Below are positions 8,414 to 19,420 of a DNA stretch of 24,539 bases, one piece after another. The stretch lies in the NCBI GenBank assembly GCA_021401465.1, contig JADDMT010000254.1:1-24539 (forward strand), written 5' to 3'. Position 1 is the stretch's first letter. Each line of letters starts with the position of its first letter. A program made the position numbers and the translations under genes. Below the pieces are notes generated by a model. That model was not told the origin of the DNA and did not search any database. It worked only from the letters and a program-made list of their open reading frames with translations. This DNA is from Teratosphaeria epicoccoides. Its lineage: Eukaryota; Ascomycota; Dothideomycetes; Mycosphaerellales; Teratosphaeriaceae.

Positions 8414-9910
8414 ATGGCTTATATGCTGCAGACTAAGTTCGACGCTACTCGCTCTGCCCGCGATCGTCGCTCATGTCGACAATGCCTTAACAACCTTAGT
8501 AGCTAAGCTGCACACATTTCTCCTCCGCATGTTAGTAAGGCATCCCCTACCTGCGAGGTATACGTGACTTGTACTAACCGAAGCGTAGCCGAGATCTATG
8601 TCAGCGGATTTGATAAGGGTAGTGTCTACTACAATTATGTCAACTATAATAGCAAGCATCAAAAATGCTAAGACCTCCCTGAAGAGGTATACGGCAAGTA
8701 CAACTAGCTCTGCTATAACATCGATGACTTCTAGAGTACGCGTAACAAGGGGATTACTAAAGGCACTCTGACTATAAACAGGCTACAGGCTAAGTACCGC
8801 GAGGCACTCGCCTACCTGCTTAGCGCCCTCTCGTGCTTTACCGCGACTACTAACCGTTCTTATAGCAGTGTTTGCTTCGACTCTCTGCTAACAGGCGAAA
8901 ACGTTTGTCTAGGTCTAATCGCAGACTTAGTCTAGAAGATCTTGAAGGTGCTAACTATTAGGGTCGAGACCTTCGCCATAGTACGCATATAGTGCGGGTA
9001 CCCTCTAAGTATAAATGCTGACTTTCTCCGCTAGGCTAACGTTAGCGTCGAGAAATATCCGACTAGCTATTAGCGTTAGCAACTCGGGGCCCTTGCCTCT
9101 ATTAACAATGACTTTAAGACGCGGATAATCCGCAAGAAGGTCATAAAGCAATTCACCGCTCCTGCCGCTAAGGCTACGCCCTAGCGCCATACTAAGAGAC
9201 AGCCTGCCTCTAAGCCGGTCCTAAGGACTAAGCCGTAAGTTACTTACTCGAATCTTGTCGCGTGCGTACAGCTAACACATTGTAGCGCCGCCGCCTACGC
9301 CGCCTCGACGCTACTGTCTAAGAAGAAGAAGAAGGCTAGGGCCGAAATTAAGGTTAGCGACAAGGAAGCTAAACCTTCCCTGCTTGCGATCCGCACTACG
9401 TCTGTCAAGACGCTAAGACACAAGCCTCTAGGCCAGATCTTTAAGGATAAGGAGGATGACGACGTCTAGGATACCTTTAGTCCTGACGTGATCCCTTCGC
9501 GCTATAGTGTCACTATACCGGTTACGCCTAAGGGGGACACTAAGTCTAATAATGTAGTCGACACTTGTGTCAAGAAGCGCAAGATGATCTCGAGGGCCGA
9601 GCGCGACAGCCGCAAGCGCGCTCGAGTCTCTTCGCCTTCTAATGCTAAGGATGAGGTAGTCGTCGCGACTAGGCGCGGTAAGGGTGTCGCTAGCTCTCTA
9701 GCTACTATAGGCTCTAAAGACAAGCTCCCTCGCAACCTACTAAACAAGAAGATGCCGGCCTCCCTTCGTAGCGTTGCTACTCCTGTTACTTATAGTCGCT
9801 TCGGGGTGTTTAGTAGACCCCGTGCAGGTAGGCAGTCCCTAGCGGACTGTAACAAGAAAGACTCTTCTGCTTCGGGTTTAGTCAGGAAGCCCCTAACTAG
9901 TAGTCGCTAA
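8414..9910 (+). pseudogene. Antisense Cys-cluster/basic ORF of family C
   Basis: One frame of about 498 codons runs from ATG (8414) to TAA (9908-9910). It is interrupted by 12 TAG/TAA codons, several of which are CAA, CAG or TGG in C-left, and it has no frameshift. The N-terminal ~85 residues carry CxxC pairs (C21/C24, position 50/C53, positions 75/78 and C85); here several Cys are Tyr (TGC to TAC), restored by comparison with C-left. The middle is Leu/Ala-rich and probably helical. The C-terminal ~250 residues are Lys/Arg/Ser-rich, with KKKKK near residue 302 and KKRK at 387-390, resembling nuclear-localisation or nucleic-acid-binding tails. The last 140 codons are fully open. It converges on the end of pol, which lies on the other strand. 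I cannot name a family; DNA/RNA binding is inferred. Confidence 0.72.
9320..9336 (+). repeat. (AAG)n lysine-codon run
   Basis: AAGAAGAAGAAGAAGG sits in frame in the antisense gene of family C and encodes a run of five lysines. It is one of several basic patches in that protein. Confidence 0.7.
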
Positions 9911-9930
9911 GCATTAGCTACGAAGCTAAT

Positions 9931-12900
9931 CTAAGCATGTCTCTTGTTCTCCTTAGGTTTATTCTAGGTATGCCTTTAGGCATCAATGATGTATGAGTAG
10001 GGCGTTTGCTTCTTGTTATTACTCTGCGCGTTATGCGCTACATACATGTGTTAAGAATTCTGCTCCGAAGCCCTTATCTTCCTACGAATTAACCTTCTTA
10101 AGCCCTACTTATGCCTCCTCCGCTCTTCGAATTCACGAATAGCTTCCGGAGCGTTCTTATAGTCTTTAGCTAGAACCCATTATGTGTACTTAGGTAGGTA
10201 TCCTTTCTACTTTACTAGATAGTGTGTCATGCCCTTACGCTACATACTATCCTTAATACCCTCGACTTCCTACTCTTCGTTCTCTTCTGCTACTAGCATC
10301 AGGTCCGCGGGCTCTTTACCTTTGCGCTATACCTATGGTTTAAGTAGAGATACGTAGAAGACATTATGCACATAATACGACGATAGTAATAATAGCTAGT
10401 ACGCCTGCGAGCCTATCACGTCGCGTATCCGGAAGGGTCCGACGAACCTTAGCGTCATCTTCTTGCTTGGAAGTTTCAGCTTAAGATTCTTCGTTAATAG
10501 TAACACCTTTGTACTAACTACATACTACATCGGTTTAGCACAGGCGTTATTATGTTTAATCTGGGATTCTGAGGCCTTTTTCTAGTGTTCTATTAGCACC
10601 AAATGTACCTCGCGCATACGCCGCGCTAATTCCGTAGCGGCTAGCACCCTCTCCTTAGAAGACTTGTCCTAAGGCGGTTCTAGGTGTATTTCCGGATTAA
10701 AGCCATAAAGAATCTAAAATGGCGACATGCGCATAGTAGCATGCATGCTGTTATTAACTGCAAATTCCGCCATAGGAATTACGTCAGCCTAGGCATCCTG
10801 GTTCTTAGCGTAGTAGCACCGAAGGTACTACTTAAGAGTCTAGTTCATACGTTTAGTCTAACTATTAGTCTGTAGATAGAATGCTATACTTAGGCAGTGC
10901 TTAACACGCGCCTTAAACACAAATTTTTGCTAGTATTTACTAGTAAAGACAGAACCTCGATCTAATAGGATACTTTAGGGGACACTAAAGTACTATATGA
11001 CTTCGTCGCGAAGTAGTCGCGCAAGATCGCTACTTGTGTACCTTTTCGTACATAGGATAAAGACATTCATCTTAGAGTATTAGTCGACTACTACAAGGAC
11101 AGTATTAACTACATCGCCTCTCTACTTTGCTAGCAGCAAATTAGTAATAAAATCCATGGTCAAGTCTTGCTATAGTCTCTCTAGTAGTAGGAGCGCCTAA
11201 GCATCGCTATAGGGGCGATAGCGCCAAGATTTGCTAATCTAGCACGTCTAGCAGGATTTGACATAGTCAGAGACATCCTGTTCTAGCGTAGGCTACTAGT
11301 ATTTATGTCCGAGAAGTGCGTTCGTCTTCTCTGCGCTAAAATGGCCCGCGAGTTTATCGTCATGATGAATACGGAGGAGCTGCGAACAGAGTACGTAGTT
11401 AGCGGGTACGTAGAGCCTATTGTCAAAGTACTACAAGTCGCCTGACTTAGTCTAATACTTCGGACCGCCTGTAGTGTCCTAGAGGGCTATACCCTCATTA
11501 ATCAACTCTAGTTCTCGCTCTTGTAACCGCTAAATAAGTCTCGAGACTTCTTCAAAGGGTTCTTTAGACATCGCATGCTTACCGCATGTAAGCTAGTTAA
11601 CTACCGCACGGATCGAGCTAGACATAGTCGCCACAACTGCTAGATTGGAGGGTTCGTCGCTAGTAGAGGCTATGAGGCCCTATTAGACCTGCAGTCGACC
11701 TACAAGAGGAGCTAACGACAGATCGCCGCCCTAAACTACAAGCTTCGTTTGCAGCGTAGGGAGAAGCTGTCAGTTACCCTCCTCCCTAGTGTCGTAGTCT
11801 AGTTGTCGCGAAGGACCGTTAGCTAGATTCGTCTTTCTAGAACGATGCTAGATAACGAAGTCAAAGCTAGTAAGGAAAGTCGCCTACCTTGCTTGCCGAC
11901 TACTTAGCTACTTCACGCCTATGAAGCCGCAAAGGTTGTTATAGTTAGTAAGTACCTTAATAGGGTGCGCTACGCCTTCGAGGTAGTGTCAGTACTCCTT
12001 GAAGCCGTTAACAATAGCTAAAAGCTCTTAGTCGTGAGTCTTGTAGTTAAGCTTAGCGCCCTGCATCTTCCGCGACTAGAAGGCAATTAGGTACTATTGC
12101 GTACTACCTTCGTGCGACTAGAGCTGCGATATAATTGCAGCTATTACGAATTTTGAAGTATCGGTCTCTATTCGGATCTTCGTAGCGGGGTCAAAGTGCC
12201 GAAGTATAGGCGTAGTTTAGAAAGCTGCTTTAAGTTCAGAGAAAGCCTTACTCTAAGCCTCCTCCTAAGGCACTATCCCTAGCTTTTTTCCTCGAACCGC
12301 GCCCTTTGCGAGGGCCGTGAGAGGAGCTACGATCTTCGAGTAGGATCGTATGAATCTGCGATAGAAGTTAGTAAATCCTAGGAACACCTGCACTTCTCGG
12401 AGAGTAGTTAGCTACAGCTACTCCGCGATTACGGACACCCTTTAGTCATCTATGATGACTCCTTCTATAGAGACGATATATCTGAGAAACTCAATCCTAT
12501 CTGTCAGGAATAAGCACTTCTTTAGGTTCGCGTACAGAGCGAACTTGTAGAGCTATTCGAGCACTATCCTTAGATGCCGAATATGCTCCTCCTTCGAGTT
12601 AGAGTAGACTAGTATATCGTCTAAATATACTACGTAGCAGGTGTTAACGAGGCCGGCTAGGGCCCTGTTAATATACGCTTAGAACGTCGCTAGTACATTA
12701 GTCAAGCTAAATGGCATCACTGTATACTCGAAGTGTCTGTACTACGTTCGGAATGTAGTCTTCTACTTGTCGCCCTTTCGGATTAGTATCTAGTAGTAGG
12801 CGTCCTTCAAGTCGATAGACAAGAAGATAGCGGCGCGACTAAGGCGGTCAAGCGTCTCGCTAATAAGTAGTAGGGGGTAGCGGTTCTTCTAGGTTACTAC

Positions 12901-13700
12901 GTTAAGGCCCCTATAGTTAACGTATAGGCGGAGTGTGTTATCCTTCTTCAGGACGAACATAACTAACGCTCTAGCCTCGCTGTTGCTTCGTCGGATCCAC
13001 GCGTTCCTTTGCGCCTTTTAGAGGTAGTCTCGAAGTGTTTCGAGCTACGATTCTAACATAGGGTACAGAGGTCGATACAGAGGATTGTAACCCTCCTTAA
13101 GGTTAATCGCATGTTCCGCGTCTAGGGCCTAGGCATAGGCCGCAGCCTCTACGTCAAAAATATCGGCGTATTCCTCTAACTTAGGCAGAAGGGTAACGTC
13201 TTCCTTGACATTCTGTATGCGGACTATATACATGCATTAGACCTTCTTCATGTCCTTGTAGAAGCTATGTACGTCACGTATCTATACCGCAGGAACTTCA
13301 CCTATAGAGCCGTAGAACTAGTTGTTAGTAGCTCTATTAACAACGACTCCCTGCTTGTAGCGCTAAGGGCGGCCGAGTAGGAGCTCCTTATCAGGAACGT
13401 CTTTAGCGTAGAAGACTTCGTTAGTCTCGCGTACTTCTCCTAAGGAGTCCGCGAGTTAGAGGCGCATGTTATACGCGCCTTGAGCCGCTACGCCTTCGCC
13501 CTAAAAGGACTTCATGGTAGGCAGCAGGGCTCCTAGGATCGGCTTTAAACTAAGCCGTACGATTACCCTCTAGGGTATCACGTTAACCTCCGCAAGGTCA
13601 TCTAACATATAGTCTACTAGCTCGAGCGAGCTATTAACTCGGACCGTACTAGATAGGCGCCAGGCAGGCCACGAGTCTACACTATTAGTGACAGACAGCT
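9931..13700 (-). pseudogene. pol: C-right pol: protease, RT, RNase H, integrase, chromodomain
   Basis: The minus strand is in one phase throughout. A protease-like segment around 13640-13600 has VNSS where a DSG-type motif is expected, possibly degenerate. The RT has YLDD at 12627-12616 within YVVYLDDILVYS. An RNase H begins ETDTS near 12165. The integrase has HDDKLAGHF (zinc finger His pair), a CxxC, LTMDFI (first catalytic Asp) and later LDRGSVFTS (second Asp). A chromodomain HYLVK-x-KGY starts at 10224, with its Trp codon now TAG. Candidate natural stops are at 10051-10053 or 9931-9933. Chromodomains direct integration to marked chromatin in this clade. Many TAG stops make it non-functional. 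Confidence 0.88.
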
Positions 13701-14749
13701 TAGATACCTGTAGTAGCCATTCGGTTGTCTTAGGCTTGTCCTTCTTTCGCCTCCCCTCTAGGGAGGTTTCGGACACCTTGCTTACCTTCTTCCTATTACT
13801 TCGTTTAGGACAGCGAGCCGCCTAGTAGTCCCTCGCTCTACAGATATAGCAGCTACTCAGAGGCTTCTCGCTACCGTCTTTTAGCTTAGAGGGCTTACTC
13901 CTCCGGAATGAACTACCGCGTTAGATGTGACCCCTAGGGCGCTTGTAATAGTGGCCCTTTAGTAGGTCCTTAGGACTTAGACGCTTGTTGTCCTTACTGC
14001 CCGATTTTCTATTTCGCTTCAAGGTGATTTCCATACGTGTCGCAAGAGACACGAGGTCTTGCCGAGTTGTCAGAAGTTCATGAAAAGTCATAATTATGTT
14101 CCGAAGATTGTCATTAAGTTTGATAAGCAAGTGCCGCACGCGTTACGTCTTAGTATAGGGTAGCATCTGTCCCTCGAGTGTAGCGAGGTAGGTAGCGAAG
14201 CTAGAGGTTATTTGTCCCTTCTCCTGCTTAGCCTTCTTGTACTTGACAGACATAGTAAGGGCGCGATTCCCCGGATCCTCGACCTAGTCGACATAGAACT
14301 AGCAAAAGTCCGCCTACATATATGTTCTGTCATAGACCTACATAAGGTCATACCGCTCATGCTAATTGTTGCGAGGTTCCTTATCCTCTTCGAGCTACAT
14401 TACACTAAAGGCGACTTATTCGCCCTCTATAGAATATCCGCGTAGGTTAAGCACGAAAACTGCCTTACACGCCTGCAAGAAAGTTCGAGCCTCCTTCAAG
14501 GTGTCTCCCTTAAACGGCTTCAGGTTGCGTGCGTTACGACTACCTCCTAGTTAGCCTACTATGGCCCCGAATTTAGGCACTAGGTTCGCGGGCACACGCG
14601 GAGGGTCTGCGCCTCCTAGTAGGTTGTCTTCGCGGGTCCCTAGCGTGAAATCTCGCTAGATTTCTTCGTCCGCTAGTTTATTAGTACTACTTATGGCGAC
14701 GTCTTTGTCGTCCTCGCTATTGTCGCTACTAGAAGCGGTGCGGCTCTAG
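13700..14749 (-). pseudogene. gag: C-right gag, main part
   Basis: The reading phase is the same as pol, so gag-pol was probably a single polyprotein. Visible parts are a capsid-like region (about 14560-14100, with KPFKGDTLKEARTF and LLTTRQDLVSLATRM) and a zinc knuckle at 13851-13810. In the knuckle, three Cys codons survive and the His is Tyr (CAC to TAC): CYIC...DY...RC. A Lys/Arg-rich stretch precedes the knuckle. The N-terminal end is cut off at 14749 by A2 and continues from 21771. Confidence 0.8.
14745..14749 (+). repeat. Target-site duplication of A2, left copy (TCTAG)
   Basis: TCTAG directly precedes the LTR start at 14750 and is repeated at 21766-21770 directly after the other LTR. 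A 5-bp duplication is normal for Ty3/gypsy integrases. It proves A2 entered C-right by transposition. Confidence 0.9.
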
Positions 14750-15238
14750 TGTCATAAGGGTAGGTACTAATAGCAGGAAGGGGATCAGGTGTTAGACTCG
14801 CAGAGCTGTGAAGAATATCGACAATAGCAGTTAACCTTGTAACTGACTCTCCTCTAAGCAAGAGAGGATTAAATTAAGATTAAGCACGAAGCTCCTAACT
14901 GCCTGTCCTAAAGCCATCCCTATATACTAGAGAGACAGAGCAGCTCTGTTAGATCTGTTAACAGACCCGACAGATCTGTGTCTATAGATCTGTAGACTAA
15001 CCCTACAGATCTAAGGGTCTGTTATCCTATAACAGATCCCTTCTTCCTTATAGGCCTATAGATCTATAGACTAACCCTACAGATCTAGGGATCTGTCCTC
15101 ACGTGACAGATCCTTTCTCCTATAACTATGCCTATGACTTATAGTACTCTTATAACTATACTATAACTTATAGCACTTAGGACCCTCATGATCCTGTATC
15201 CTATAGTACTCTAGACAGTACTCCTGACACTTATGATA
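14750..15238 (-). repeat. 3' LTR of A2
   Basis: 489 bp, TGTCATAAGG at 14750 to ...CACTTATGATA at 15238 (the terminal CA of the plus strand is TA here, one more C-to-T change). It carries the AGATCT-rich inverted repeats and the CACGTG hairpin typical of family A LTRs. Confidence 0.93.
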
Positions 15239-15255
15239 CTATCCCCCTCTTAGCC
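15239..15255 (-). other. Polypurine tract of A2
   Basis: The minus strand reads AAGAGGGGGATAG just before the 3' LTR start at 15238. It is the expected primer site for plus-strand synthesis and separates the antisense ORF from the LTR. Confidence 0.7.
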
Positions 15256-15317
15256 TAGCTCGTCCCTAAGCTACCTTATTAGTGCGGGGTTCCTCTTGTC
15301 ACTTTTTTTACGCTGTA

Positions 15318-15950
15318 ATGTCTTCTCTTTCTACATTACTGCCTTATGTCATTCTAGACACTAATGCCCCTTTAACGCAGAAACGTAAACGCCGCGCGAA
15401 TCGAATCTATCGTTAGGGCCAGGACAGCATAAAGTCCTACACTTAGTGTCAAGAGTTAAAACTCGTTTATCAGGTACACATTTCCTTAGGGAAATGTTCG
15501 TAATGTTACTTTAGCAACTGTCGGAGTTGCGACGCGAAGGTAACAGAGGTCGAATGGAAGAAGTTAGGCGATTAGCAGAAAAGACTAATTGCTAATCTCG
15601 ATTGTGCGAAGGCGGTCCTAGCCGAGGCTTCGCAGAAGATGATAGAGGCGCATGTAAAGGAGATGCGTCTTCGAAAACAGTTAGACGTAGTCGACTAGGA
15701 GGTCGAGGATAGTCGCGCTCTCGAGGAACGTGAGATCAGGGAGGATAAGGCTAAGGAACAAGCTCTCTCGCAGGCTAGGTTTCTCCTTGACCTAGATCCT
15801 TCCGCGGGTCTCGCTCTTAGTCCTACGACATGGAGCGTAATAGAGGGTTTCGCTAACGCCTCATATTAGGGTTTCCTAGATGGCGTGATAGCCGAGCCGG
15901 TCGATGGCGTCCCGCAGGAGTCTAGTCATGGCTTAGGATCTCCTTCCTAG
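15318..15950 (+). pseudogene. Antisense Cys-cluster/coiled-coil ORF of family A
   Basis: From ATG (15318) to TAG (15948-15950) is one frame of about 210 codons with six internal TAG/TAA codons and no frameshift. Visible parts are a basic patch KRKRR at residues 23-27, C44, then C60-x2-C63-x4-C68-x2-C71 followed by Asp. Residues about 75-155 are rich in E/K/L/A with heptad-like spacing (VEWKKLGD, EMRLRKQL, RALEEREIRED), a likely coiled coil. From memory, this Cys-cluster plus coiled-coil layout resembles abundant hypothetical proteins of filamentous ascomycetes; I cannot verify it. The 3' end overlaps the likely pol stop (15933-15935) by under 20 bp, tail to tail. Function is unknown. The stop at 15948 may itself be a mutated codon. 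Confidence 0.7.
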
Positions 15951-18900
15951 GTTCGTTCCTTTCTCGAAACTTCGTATCTTTTGCTAACAGTTTCGCAGAT
16001 GTTCTAGGGGTTCCTAGGTGTTCTCGGTACTCCTATATCCTTCCCATTTTACTAAGTACTCTCGCTGTCCGTCCTGCTAGCGAGTGTCGATAATCCTCTT
16101 AACAGTGTACTCCGGTTCTTCTACTTCAGGGTTAAGTAGTAAGGGTTCTGATTACAGTGCGGCGTCTAGCGCTGCTTGTTCTAGCAGAGAGACATAGAAC
16201 ACCGGGTGTATTCTTATCTGCTCGGGTAGCTGTAACTTAAAATTAACTGGTCCCTTCTTGGCCTTAATCCTAAATGGTCCTAGTTTTACAGCGTCTAGTT
16301 TTTTACTCGGCTTGTCCGATTTGATGTGACGGCAGAGGAGATACACCTTGTCCCCCTCCTTTAGAATTAGTCCCTTAATTCTCTTACGATTCGCGTACTA
16401 TGCCATGTTCTGCTAATAGAACTGCAGGTCGAGTCGTGCTTCTGTTTGCAGTCGGCGTAGATGTTCTACTCGTCTAAGTGCTGCTAGGTTTAGATTACTA
16501 GCTAAGACATCCGGAATGTCTTCTATAGCTAATCTATACGTCATCTGAAATAGCGAGAGTCCTGTCGACTCTGCTAGCGTACTATTATACGCGAGCTATG
16601 CCATTAGCAACAACTCTACCTAGTTGTTCTAGTCCCTATTCACATAGGATCGAAGGTACTATTCTAACGTCTGATTTAGGCGTTCTGTCTGTCTATCCGT
16701 CTAAGGGTAGAAGGAAGTACTTAGTCGATGTTTGACCTAGAATTGTCTTATTAGGGCTCTCTAGAAGTTAGAGGTAAACACAGATCCTTAATCTGTTACT
16801 AGGTCCTATAGCATGGTATGTAGTGCTACTACCTATTTAATGAAGACATGCGCGATATCTTTAGTCTTAAAGTCTTCGCGGTAAGGGATAAACTTCCTAA
16901 ACTTAGTAAATCGGTCGACTACTACTATGATCCTGTCGAAGAACTCATTAGTAGCGGGTTCTCTCGACTAAGCTAGTTTAACGATAAAATCCATGGCGAG
17001 CGATTCCTATGGCCGTTAAGGTACCTTAAGTAGTCGTAGTAGCCTATATGGTTTGTGACAGTTATACTTACTTTGTTAGCAAGTTACACATTAACGGACG
17101 TAGTCCTTAATTGCCTTGCTTATCCTAAGGAAGTAATATTCTTGTCAGAGAATTTGCTTCATTTTAGACACTCCTAGGTGTCCTGCCTAAGGTACGTCAT
17201 GTCAGAGTCGTAGTAGCTCCGATCGTAAAGACGTTAGCACATACACTAATCCTTGAAACAGAAGGATTCCGTCTTTGTCTTCCTAATCCTCCTGTCTATT
17301 CATGTCGTCGCGGACAGCTAGTATAGTTAGGTCGTAGACTAGCGCGTTCTTCAGGTCGTCCTAAAATCCACTAGTCTATGTAACAGTCGTGGCTGCGAGT
17401 TAGTTAACTCCTAGCGTGCTATCGCTATTTTCCTGGAGAACAGCGTGTTTCTCCCACTTTATGCCCTTCATGTAGTCAGTCTAGCGGCTAAGTGCATCAG
17501 CGCGTGCGTTATCGGTCCCCTTGCGATAGACGATCTTGTAGTTAAAACTAGAGAGCTCCTTACTCTACCGAACCTGTCGTCGGTTTAACTCTTTCGTCGT
17601 TATGAAGTATCGCAAGTTCTCATAGTCTGTGTAGACCGTGACCTAGTACTTAGAACCTTCTAAGTAGACTCGCTAGGCCTTGTAGGCATCTACTATAGCT
17701 AGAAGTTCTTTGTTATAGACATCGTATTAGAGTTTAGGTCTAGACAATTTCCTCGAGTAGTAGGCGACTAGCTGTAGTCGTCTACTCGGTCCTAGTTGAC
17801 TTAAGCATGCCCTAAGTGCTACATCGGAGGCATCTGTTTCGACTATGATAGGCTTATCTAGGTCGAACATAAGTAAGATCAGCTAATCTGTAAATCGTTG
17901 CTTAAGTTCCTCGAAGGCATTCCGTTAGGCGTCGTCCTATACGAATAGTGTATCCTTTGTCGTAAGAGTCGTAAGTAGTGCCATGATCTTCGAATAGTTT
18001 GCTACAAATCTCCTATAGAAGTTAGCGAATCTAAGGAAGGACTATACTTCCTTAACATTAGTTAGCGTAGGCTACTCTTTTACGACCTAGACTTTCTTAG
18101 TATCTATCTTGATTCTATTCCATGCTACTACGTAGCTAAGGAATTATACTTCCTGCTTATAAAACTCGCTCTTCTGCGGCTTGACCTTTAGCTAGTAATC
18201 CTGGAGTTTCTGAAGTACCTTACGTACGTGAGTCCTATGCTCTTCGATCGTCCGGGAATAGACGAGGATGTCGTCTAGGTATATAACTACAAAGACGTCG
18301 AGGTACTCTCGTAGTACGTTGTTAATAAATGCCTGCTATGTAGCTAGGGCGTTTGTTAACCTAAATAGCATGACTATGTACTCGTAGTGTCTAAACCTAG
18401 TTTAGAACGTAGTCTTCTATTCTTCGCCTTCCTTAATTCGAATTCGGTTATACGCTCCGGGTATGTCGAACTTCGAGAACTACATTGCTCCTTGTAGGCG
18501 GTCCTGTAATTCTGAGAGCAAAGGAAGCGGATAACTATTCTTTATCGTGATGTCGTTTAATCTACGATAATCTACGCAGAGTCGCTAGTTATCTTCCCCC
18601 TTAGGTACAAACAGGATTAGATATCTAGCCAGGGACTGCGACTCGTGGATGAAGCCTTTCTAGAGGTTGTCTTCTAGGTATTTCCAGAGAATCTCTAGTT
18701 TCGCCGCTAACAACGGGCGAACTAATTGCTTCGTTAGTGTCTTGCTAGGGAGTAAGGGTATCCCGTAGTCCTACTCCTAGTGTTCTAGCAGAGCTTCTTA
18801 GTCAGGTTCTTCCTCGAAAAGAGTAGCGAACTCTTTATACTCATCGGGAACTATGAATTCGACCTTGACTTCTAATTGCGTTACTTTAACCTATAGGACG

Positions 18901-19420
18901 TGCACTTCCTGTTCTAGATCCTTAATGGCGGCTACTATCTCGCTTGAAGTCATAGCACATATTTCGATCTTGCCTAGTGCGTCGTGTACTACAGGTAGAG
19001 GTATCGATCTTGAGAGTTCCGGGAACTAGATCCTCTCATTCTTCTAGTCGATATAGGGGTTAGCGTTTCTTAGCTATAGTAACCCTAGTACTACATCCGA
19101 GCCTAGTGACTCCGTGATGTCGAACTAGAGTATCTCTTAGTAGCGTCCTATCCGTAGAGGCATTATCTCGGTCTCTTCGTTAACTACTCCTTAGTTGTAC
19201 GTGACCGGCTTTCTATTAATCGCTTGTAGTAAGAAAGCATTCGTCTTCGCCTGTAGCTTTATCCTAGCTGTCCTGGCGAACTTAGGCGTCATGAAGATTC
19301 TAGTACATCCTGAATCTATTAAGGCCCTAGCTAGCGTTTCGTCGATATGCACCTATACTCTAAGGTTGTTCGCGTATCTGGCGCCGATCGCGGCACATCG
19401 TTGCAGCCCTATCTAGTCTG
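15933..19420 (-). pseudogene. pol: A2 pol: protease, RT, RNase H, integrase, chromodomain
   Basis: A single phase holds for 3.4 kb. Protease LIDSG is at 19322-19308. RT has a DYRRLND motif and YLDD at 18281-18270. RNase H (ETDAS) is near 17840, with GTDNARADALSR near 17510. The integrase has a HDVP-x-AGH His pair and a CxxC finger (about 17190-17080), first Asp at 16991-16989 in MDFIV, second in LVTD (about 16800), and Glu in the TDRQTERLN block (about 16690). The chromodomain is EYLVKWEGY, with Tyr at 16058. A possible stop is TAA at 15935-15933. Dozens of TAG codons replace Gln/Trp. The segment 16346-16152 stays open and encodes the stretch between integrase and chromodomain. Confidence 0.92.

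Noticed and set aside
9502..9747. Open minus-strand frame of 81 codons
   Set aside because: Shadow of the intact last 140 codons of the plus-strand antisense gene. The plus frame is longer and continues upstream in phase.
7284..9910. A 2.6-kb LTR containing the antisense gene
   Set aside because: The polypurine tract at 7615-7634 (and 1523-1542), and the matching 360-bp limits of 22086-22445 and 1543-1902, show that the LTR is only 360 bp and the antisense gene is internal.
13570..14139. Separate small minus-strand genes (68 and 72 codons)
   Set aside because: They are stretches of the single gag-pol frame of C-right that happen to lie between mutated stop codons.
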